This document shows, piece by piece, positions 55,917 through 64,000 of a DNA stretch of 64,000 nt. The stretch spans positions 16,338,162 through 16,402,161 of the forward strand of contig OW028581.1 in assembly GCA_932294295.1 (NCBI GenBank). The letters are read 5' to 3'. A program made the position numbers and the translations under genes. Origin of the DNA: Alitta virens (taxonomy: Eukaryota > Annelida > Polychaeta > Phyllodocida > Nereididae). Position 1 is the first letter of the stretch, and the number at the start of each line of letters is the position of its first letter. The notes under the pieces are model-generated. The model searched no databases. It worked only from the letters and a program-made list of their open reading frames with translations, and had not been told where the DNA came from.

Positions 55917-58080
55917 TGCCCCTCCCATACTTAAAAATTCTCACAGCTACAGATCACCACTAGATAATGCACTTACTGCACTCAATGACAAAGCACCCCA
56001 AGATTGCACCTAATCTGGATACTTATTATTCAGAATCTTTTTGCAGCCCATTTGCTCTGACCCTGCCACACAGCTGGATTCTGACAACATCCGGACTGCT
56101 GGCATCAGTCTCATATGAAAGAATTATACAAGTGTAGAGCTAATAAGGCCTATTAATCAGGAAATCTAGATTTTTTTCAGCAATGACATATCATACTTAT
56201 CAAAGGAACAGATCTGAGATATTTAGTTCACTTTGTTTTTCAAATACTACAGCACACCTGCCACACCATGTTGAGATCACATCTGCCCAGTTCAGCAAGA
56301 CTCCGAAATGAAGAGGCAGGACTACACCCTACAAGGAAATGGGCCCAAGAACAATTGGATGAAATTCACATACTATGAGTACTTATGATTTTCCTAGCTT
56401 TGGATTTCACTTAAATTAAATTACTCATTTCAAAATCGGCTAGATAAGTTCTACAGCCAGCTTCACAAAAAAACTGGATAGGTTTTCCACTTATCAGTTC
56501 AAGGTACTTCAGTTCATGAATTTACAACAGAGGGCACCAGAAGCTGGATCCTGAACAAATAGCGACACCTACCAGGGGTCACTGACAGTAACACATGTCT
56601 GAGACAAGTCCAACAAAATATAGTCTCCATATGTAAGACTAAATCCCAGAATGTTACACATGTCCCACACAGTACAATCAGATATAGTCATGTGCTGGCA
56701 TGATATGCACACTTTCACCCATAACAAGATCCAGCATGAAATGCATGAATAAAAGGAGAAGTGTATCACAAGATATACATATGCACCATGCCCAAGAAAA
56801 TACCTTCAAAGCTGCAAAATTAATTTGCAGACTAATTTTTTACAAAAATTTTATTACGTTATTTCAAATAACAATTCCCCTTGAGGGACATTTTATGAAA
56901 TTAAGTTAACAGTTTACTGCTTTTTATTAAACAGTCTGATATCAAAGGAAGCAATAATGTACAATACGGATGGATAACATTTACAGTCGCTGCGTTTTGC
57001 TGCACTCATTTTTATCAATCCCCGTTAACTGAACAGCTAAAACACTATGAGAAATTAAACAGTCTTGATTTTCATTAAACTCTGAAAGCATAAACACTCA
57101 TACGGAGTTCTTAAAAACTTAATACTTTGATATAAATAGTGCTTAAATATCTGCAGCATACTTCTTACACACACTCTCGTAAACGAAAAGAATATCCTCA
57201 TTATAATTCAGTCAATTTATCTTGTACACACATTAACTAGTACATAATTGGCACGTAATAAAACTCTTCCACGACAGGTAATATATACGACATCTTCCAA
57301 TTTACAGTGCAACATTTTGAAAATGACTAAGCCATATATAGCTACCTGAAACCATAACTATCCAGAGCTATCTATCATTTCCCAATCTCCAGACATCTGG
57401 GGATGGTTAGAAGATATTATTTGTGTTTGGTTAACACATATTTCATTTTAAATTGCAATGAGCCCCATTATTGGTTTTTTTATTGGGATTAAGGACTCTG
57501 GATTCTAGGAGATAGTTTTGGATAGCCGGATCATTTTAGCAAGATGTAGCACTGTTTACAAATAGTGGTCGTAGCCCCAAATAAACGAGCCACTTTCATA
57601 ACGTTGCACTGCATTTATTAATAAACAAATTGCAATTCCTGCTGATCCAGTGTTGCCTGCACAATGCTACATGATCACAAAAAATCTTCGAAATACATAA
57701 TATACATTACACTATTTACAATACACATTGTAATTGAACTTCATACCTTTAATGGTATGACCGTACATAATTACTATAACGAGCAGCTGATGATTCAATG
57801 ACATGGCATAATCCTGATAATGAATTTTTACGGCAAAATGTGGGATTCGCATCATCAACAATGTCTATTCCAACTTTACTCATTGACGCTGAGTATGTGA
57901 AAAAGTAGTAAGTTATAGCATGAATGACGATATCAATGCGTCTGTCAGTAACTGTTCCACCATGAAAGGCACGACACCACCGTATCTTCTTAATTCCATC
58001 CGATCAGTCAATGAAAGTCCATATATAAATATTTACAAATGTAGACTTTTTTTCAGAATTTAAAGAGAAGTGATTACAGA
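55917..58080. other. region between the Pro-rich ORF and PHRF1, probably PHRF1 3' UTR on the right
   Basis: No exon is recognised. Minus-strand AATAAA signals (TTTATT near 57607 and 56919) could end a long PHRF1 3' UTR. Which is used is unknown. Confidence 0.4.
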
Positions 58081-58230
58081 TCACTTCTTGCCAATTTGTA
58101 CACCATTAGCTTTAGTCAACCCCCCCTTTTTAGCCATGTACTTTCTCGTTTTCCTAACTTTTTCCACATAAGCATTCACCAGGCCTCTGATCTTGACCGG
58201 ATTAATATCTCCACTTTTACTGTGACATAT
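58081..58230 (-). CDS. PHRF1: PHRF1 terminal exon
   Basis: The acceptor is TTTTTATTTTCAG. It encodes [20 protein letters not shown] and [17 protein letters not shown], ending at TGA (58081-58083). The basic tail is typical of the family. Confidence 0.95.
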   Translation of the reverse strand: MCHSKSGDINPVKIRGLVNAYVEKVRKTRKYMAKKGGLTKANGVQIGKK

Positions 58231-61200
58231 CTGAAAATAAAAACACAAATAATCAATTAATCAATAAATCTTATTTGATTCTTATAGATCCAGTCTACCT
58301 TCTTTTGGGATCTTGTTGGCACAGACACAAAACATTGCAATTCAATAAACTATCACATATCTTTTACACAGTATATATCATCATACATTATTTAAATTTT
58401 ACATACATTCCAAAAATACATTCCAGAACATCTCGTAAATGGAAAAAGGAACAAAATCACCATTTGACTGTCACTTCAAATTAACATTATTGGATCACTA
58501 AATTTTACTTGAAACACTAGTCAATGTATTTACCTTTGGAACAGCTTTTCGTAAAATTTCCTTATATTCAGATTTGTTGATTTTTCCACTGGCATAATGA
58601 GGTTTGATTGCAAGTTTGACTTCCTCAACAACGCGTTCTTGTCTGTTTAATTTCTTCATGTACTGCAAAAGAGAAGATAAGGTTTAAAATCATTGCTGGT
58701 CATACAGCACCATAATCAAGATTATAACAAGATTATGATATGATATGCAGTTATGCGCTAATAAAAAGAAACACATACAGGACACACTCAAAACTTAATG
58801 AAATTAAACTAAATGAAATTGTTACCAAAGATGACTTAATATAATGAAAAACAATTATTTGTGTCACATTCAAACACAGGACCAAAAGAGTAATACTGAA
58901 CGAGAGCCTGTTTTCAGTGCTGCACCTCAGTTCTAGTATAAATGGTTATGGGGCACAGGAGCGGAAATGATTTGTATAATGACACACTCAAAAAAGTTTG
59001 GAAAATATAGTTGTGGATAGAAGTAAGCAATAGATTATGCTGGAAATATACTCAGTAAGCAATATAAGAAATCAAGGTTATACCAAGAAGCTACCAAATG
59101 CTAAGTGACAAAATACATTGGACTAATAAAATATACCAAAAGGTCTCCCTCACAAGAGTAAGATCAGTGACCGCCAAAAACAAAAATTCAACCAAGCTCC
59201 AGTTGAAGCACTGATTAGGCATTCGACAAACTACAAGCAAGCATCACCTGAGGATTTATATTGTGACAAACCTTCTGGTGTTTGTCCAACTCCACCGCCG
59301 ACGTCGGTAAGTTATCTGCTTCTTTCTGTGCGTCTTTGATGGCTTTGCTGAGAGAACCCATGTTGAGTTTGTCATCATGACCACCCTTCCTGTCACCCTT
59401 GAGAGGCGGAGGTGAGAATGACAGGACCAAGTCGTCATCCGACAGTGGAGATGCAACGTCCATATCGACCACCTCCATATTTTCAGTGTCATTTACTTGT
59501 GATTTATTTAATTGCAACAAAGGAACTTTAGCCAAAGCCTTGGCCTGAGCATTAAGCACCTGTGATAAATGCTCCATCTCGGCTAAAGCTTTAGCACTGA
59601 GAGGTGCGGGTGGGCTGTTCAAGTCCAGGGGATCAGCACCCACTAAACCCATAGGAGGAGGCGGAGGTGGCATCATCGGGCCACGAGGTCGGAGTTGCAT
59701 ATCCATTGAGGGATCCATCAACCCATCACCTCGCGAAGGCATGCCGTTTTGGGCTGCAGCTGCGTGGAGAATCACATTGGGCGGCCATGCTGGTCGTACA
59801 CCAGCAAAACGGGGAACACCTCTGATATGAGGTGGAGGGCCGTTTACAAGCATTGCCTGGTTCATCAATAAAGGACCTCGCAAGGCAGATGCCAGATTTT
59901 GTTGAACAATTCCCAGTCTTAAAGGACTAATCAATTGGCGGCCAGGCTCAGCTAACCGGGGCATATTGCTTGGTAGGTCTGGTTTGGGAGGACCAGCGTT
60001 TTGGGATTGAGTCTCATCTCCTTGGCTATTTGCATGTTTCTGGGCATTAGCATTCTTAATTGCTAGCGCAAGGGCAGAGACAGCTTGCTGACTTGGGGTC
60101 TGATGCTTGAATTCTTCTGGTAGCGGTTTGTTAGGTGCGTCTGATGACTTATCTTCTCCCATATCATCATCATCTGGCTCCGGTTGTTCCGGCTCAGGAG
60201 GTTTACTTGGATCAGATCTATCGGGGCTAAGATCTTCTGTTGGTTTGGTGGGGTCATACTCACTATCCCCACCAAGAGGAGATGGAGGGGGAGTAGGGGT
60301 ACTTCCAGCCTCTTCTTGTTCATCCACCGTCAAGTCTATGAAAGCTTTAGCAGGCTGGATTTTGTTGGGAGGCTCTGGCATCTTAAACACTATTGATCCT
60401 GGCTTCCTATTAAAGGGACCTCCCACTCGTTTGTGGATTTTGATGTTCTTAAGAGAGTTCCCAGATGAGACTACAACTGACTCCGGTGGTCTTTCTCTCG
60501 AGTCTCGTCTCTCTCTTGTGTCTTGTCTCTCTCTTGAATCACGTCTTTCTCTCGAGTCCCGCCTTTCTCTTTCTCTGTACTCATCCCGACCATCTCTGCG
60601 TTCCTCGACCCTCCTTTCATCAACTCTTCGTTCATCGACCCTCCTTTCATCAACTCTTCGTTCATCAACTCTTCTCTCTTCTCGTCGGTCCTCTCTTCGA
60701 GACCTCCGTTCCTCTCTCCTCTCTTCTCTACCGACAGCCGCATAATCTTGTCTCTCCACTTCTTCATCATAACGATTACGCTTGGGTTCTGCCGTTTCTG
60801 CAGGTAAAGAGTTCCTCTTCAGCTTAAACCTGCGACTGGTTTTACTTTCAGGATCAGAAACATCCTTTAAGGACTGACTGAACATTTTTACTGAGCCCTT
60901 AAAGTCATCAGGATGCTGATCGCGGCGACTCTCTCGATCATTTCTACTCCTATTTCGTGACTTTGAACGTGACCTTGACTTTGATCGTCTCTTTCTCCTT
61001 CGTCTGTCTCTCCTATTCCTATCTCGGCTGTCAGAACTTTTTTCTCTAGAACGCTGTCGATGTTCTCTTTCCCTCTCTCGTGATCGACCTTCTTCGCGCG
61101 ACTTTGACCTTTTCGATCGGTCTCTTCTTCGGTCTCGTGACCTTGACCTAGTTCTTCTGTGTCGCCTTCGGGGCGAATGACTATGATCACTTAAGTCTCT

Positions 61201-63663
61201 GTCACGACTAGAGCTGTCACGCTTCTCTCTATAAGAGCGCCGGCTGTGACGATGGCGGCGATCAGGATCCTCTTCTTCTACAGCCTCATTGTCATTCTCA
61301 TCATCACCATGGCGATGAGATCTTCTTCTGTCTCTTCTCCGATGAGATGAGTCATCCCGTTCTGAGTTATCCAACCTTTGGAGGACACCAGGATGAGCTT
61401 TGTATTCACTACCAATATACTCCACGTCATCATCATCATTATTGTTATATTCTTCTTCCTCCTCTCTGTTTTCTCGGTCCCTTCTCCGTTTTCTCCTCTT
61501 GGGTATTCTGGGTAACTCAGATATCGGGACTTGCGACGGATTCTCAGGGCCCATATTTGGTCTTCCCATCTCCTCCTCTTCATCTGTGGTGATGCATGGC
61601 CTTTCTCCCTCCTCCTCCATCTGGTCGGTCGGTTGCTCTTGACTCTCTTCTGTAACATCTTCGTACACCGCTTTCTCTCTCTTATCACTACTGCATTTTG
61701 AACTGTTAGGGCTTCCTGGGCCATCCTCATCTTCTCTTCTATCCTCGCCATTGTCACTACCAACTTGATCATCATTACTTTTACCAGCAGAATCATTACT
61801 GCTGTTCAGATTGCTGATGTTGTTATTATCATCATTTTGCTCTTCTTCTTCACCACCTGATGTTGGGGCGATCACCATAACGTTATCCTCATCAACTTCC
61901 TCATCCAAGTTTTCTCTGATTGGTTCATTTTCATTCTGTCTGTCTTCATTATCGACATCCATTCCTTCTTGTGCATTTTGTCCATCATTAGATTCACCAG
62001 AACCATTAATATCATCAGTCTTCTCCTCTCCCTCCTCCTCATCATCTGTAACTTCTTCTTCAACTTCTATTTCTTCTATTATTTCTTCTTCTTCCTCCTC
62101 CTCTTCACCTTCTTCTTCACCATCTTGGCTCTGTTCTTCTGCTTCTTCTTCACCTTTTTCAACAACTTTACCTTGCTCTCCATTCTTCGCAGTAACTTCA
62201 TCTTTATCTGCAATTTCTCCATCTTCATTTTCCTCTTCTTCAACTTCTTCTTCTTCTTCTTCTTCAACTTCCTCTTCTACTTCTTCTTCAACTTCCTCTT
62301 CCACTTCTTCCTCTACCTCTTCTTCTTCATCTTTATCACCTCCTTCATCTCCTTCATCTCCTTCATCTCCTTCATCTCCATCACCAACTTCTTCACCATC
62401 ACCTCCTCCTCCATCATCACCACCTCCCTCATCACCACCTGCATCATCACCACCTCCTCCTTCATTGTTATTATTGTCCTCATTACTATCACCCACATTG
62501 TCATCATTTGCTTGATTGTCATCGCTATCGCCTCCTCCATTGTTATCACCAACATTGACATCATTATCACCAGCATCAGCACCATCGCCATCTTGATTCC
62601 TATCATTGTCATTAGTGTCATGTTTATCACCACTGTGTTTAGCAATCTTAGCAGTCAATTTAGAAGGACTGTCATTGGGTGCTTTTGAATTCGTCGGCAA
62701 TTCCATTTTCGTTATGAAATTAACAGACTTTTTGTTAGAGTGTTCATATTCAGGGTGTACAGAAGATGATCCACGGTTGCTCTTAGCACCTGAATTATGA
62801 GGTAAAGAACGCTGCTGCTGCTGTTGCTTCTGAGACACAGATGATAATTCGGACTTGGTTTTCGGAACTGATGCTTTGGTTTTATTCTCCAGGTTTGACC
62901 GGTTAGCCGAAAGCGAACCTGAAAGCAGAAAAGGTATATGTATGCTATACATCATCATGTTTAAACTGCATTAGTTGTCTGATTATTTGGAGTTGAGTTC
63001 ACGGGTTACTTTCAACAAAACAATTTAATATTCAACAAAGTATTGCATCTGGACGTATTCTACAGTTTGTATTCTACAATGCTTCTATCAGTATTATAAA
63101 TGCATCAATCAAGTCGCGCCATTGATTTCAACTGGATCCCATTGCTTAAACACAGAACTGTTATTTTATAAGCTTTAAATACAATATAACGTTGATCAAT
63201 GTATTTAAAAAGACTTACCATCTCGTTTTATTGTTACATCATTGCTTTTCAGAGCGAGGAAGTTCTGTCCTTGCAAAATACTCCCAATAAGATCAAACGA
63301 ACTACTACTGCCTTCACTGACTTTGTTCGTTACCACTTCAGCAGCAGCAACAACTTTTGATTTACTAAAAATATAAATAAATGAATCAAGAATCAGTTTC
63401 CAGTTTAGTACAGAAATAGTGACAGCTCTATGATAAATGCTTTGATAACAGATTGGTTGCTCAACATAATTAATGACTGCGAAACACATCTCACATATTC
63501 AAGGACTACTCACCTTGTTTTGGAAGGAGATACTTTAACCCGCGAAGGAGGAATTACAGCGTGAGATTTGACAGCAGCTCGAGAAAGCTTAGCAACTTGA
63601 GAAGATGGGTGTGCGACGCCTGGTTGGCGATATCCAGGCATGTGTTCATCGTCACTCCAGTCA
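58081..63663 (-). CDS. PHRF1: PHRF1 (PHD and RING finger protein 1), C-terminal 1414 aa
   Basis: Exons from 5' to 3': 63514-63663, 63219-63364, 59248-62918, 58535-58662 edge (58534-58662), 58081-58230. Phases agree and the visible frame is 1414 aa plus stop. The N-terminal PHD and RING exons lie past the right edge. Visible order: linker, [10 protein letters not shown] and IKRDGSLSAN (a conserved PHRF1 block), a Asp/Glu/Gly-rich acidic region, an RS/RD-rich region, [10 protein letters not shown] repeats, a SUMO-interacting-type FIDLTVDE, a Pro-rich segment, and the C-terminal domain [20 protein letters not shown]...[18 protein letters not shown]1 is a nuclear E3 ligase that binds the phosphorylated RNA polymerase II tail through this C-terminal region. 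SCAF1 shares the last domain, but the RDGSLSAN block favours PHRF1. Confidence 0.88.
58231..58533 (-). other. PHRF1: last PHRF1 intron
   Basis: GT-AG, phase 0. Nothing else recognised. Confidence 0.8.
58534..58662 (-). CDS. PHRF1: PHRF1 exon: CTD-interacting domain, first half
   Basis: The acceptor is TCTTTTGCAG and the donor is CCAAAG/GTAAAT. It encodes 43 residues, [20 protein letters not shown], then [20 protein letters not shown]. It closely follows the vertebrate PHRF1/SCAF1 C-terminal helical domain. Confidence 0.95.
58663..59247 (-). other. PHRF1: PHRF1 intron between giant exon and CTD-interacting domain
   Basis: GT-AG, phase 0. AT-rich. No repeat recognised. Confidence 0.8.
59248..62918 (-). 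CDS. PHRF1: PHRF1 giant exon: acidic, RS-rich and Pro-rich regions
   Basis: The acceptor is TTCTGCTTTCAG and the donor is CTCAG/GTGATG. 3671 nt remain open. Acidic runs ([22 protein letters not shown]) are encoded at about 62010-62600. An SR/RD-rich region is at about 60900-61370. Near-identical ERRVD pentads are encoded at 60600-60690. FIDLTVDE lies near 60330 and PPPPPPMG near 59650. The exon ends with [13 protein letters not shown], which leads into the CTD-interacting domain. Long frames on the opposite strand are shadows of the repetitive codons. Confidence 0.92.
62919..63218 (-). other. PHRF1: PHRF1 intron before the giant exon
   Basis: GT-AG, phase 1, about 300 bp. Nothing else recognised. 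Confidence 0.8.
63219..63364 (-). CDS. PHRF1: PHRF1 exon (visible 2)
   Basis: The acceptor is TATTTTTAG and the donor is GATG/GTAAGT. It encodes [20 protein letters not shown] then [20 protein letters not shown] and VTIKRD. This 'LLGSILxGQ...VxIxRDG' block is conserved in PHRF1 between the RING part and the low-complexity part. Confidence 0.88.
63514..63663 (-). CDS. PHRF1: PHRF1 exon (visible 1)
   Basis: The acceptor is GTTTACAG and the donor is AACAAG/GTGAGT. It encodes [20 protein letters not shown] and a basic serine-rich linker ending SPSKT. The first base completes a codon from the unseen upstream exon. Confidence 0.8.
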
Positions 63664-64000
63664 CTGTAAACAAAAAGTTATCCAGGTTACTTTTTTGGTC
63701 AGCACTGATGAAATTAGATGTCATTCTTATTATGCATGACATTCACTGTCTCACACTTTCTTACACACAAAACCAAACTTAATACAGGGAACACTTCCAG
63801 TAGTGCTCCATATCATTTGATTCAAATCGATACGATGCGTATCGTCGATAAAGTCAATCGATATTCAATGTGTATCATCGATATGCAGTTGGAATAAAGA
63901 AATAGAATAAAATGGCTTGGGGACCACAAATTAATTTGGCCTTTTTTTCCTTTTGAAGCTATATTAGTTCACATGCCATCTATTTTCTTATCAGAAAATC
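63664..64000 (-). other. PHRF1: PHRF1 intron running off the window
   Basis: No exon is found to the right edge. It includes an ATCGAT-rich cluster (63825-63880) with several ATCGATA/ATCGTCGAT words. Confidence 0.6.

Noticed and set aside
59215..62688. Long open frames on the plus strand opposite PHRF1 (Ser-rich and Phe-rich, 200-240 codons)
   Set aside because: They are complements of the repetitive GAA/GAG/CGN codons of the real minus-strand exon and have no own domains or splice sites.

Overview
This is a eukaryotic genomic window from an invertebrate animal. It has GT-AG introns, AT-rich non-coding DNA and many decayed transposons. The genes are a Fuseless-family membrane protein, an IPT-AMOP-vWD surface protein and PHRF1. 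With CR1/L2-like LINEs and tRNA-derived SINEs, they suggest a marine deuterostome or lophotrochozoan; a hemichordate-like genome is my guess, with low confidence. No functional tRNA, rRNA or CRISPR array was seen.

Layout. (1) 1159-32693, plus strand: a 13-exon gene whose hand-assembled exons join in phase into 2163 nt (720 aa). It encodes a signal peptide, acidic N-terminus, IPT-like region, AMOP and vWD domains, and a short hydrophobic tail that looks like a GPI signal. Its introns hold two minisatellites, several LINE fragments, two SINE families, a MITE family and two Harbinger-like elements. (2) 32.7-37.3 kb: intergenic, with a LINE 3' end, a hairpin and a foldback element. (3) 37334-43377, minus strand: a Fuseless-type eight-TM protein in two large exons, with a possible alternative last exon. 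Its main intron contains two more CGAGT-rich elements and a tandem duplication. (4) 43.4-58 kb: intergenic and repeat-dominated. It holds a 643-bp palindrome, a mariner remnant, a broken multicopy ORF with a PIN-like and a CXC-like part, and a Pro-rich ORF split by a clean 843-bp transposon with 33-bp terminal repeats. (5) 58081-63663 and beyond the right edge, minus strand: the C-terminal 1414 aa of PHRF1 (acidic, RS-rich and CTD-interacting regions); its PHD/RING exons lie outside the window.

The three host genes have no evident functional link: cell surface, presynaptic or membrane, and nuclear RNA polymerase II-associated. Most of what is unusual here is mobile DNA. Many insertions still show exact target-site duplications, so their boundaries can be stated to the base.
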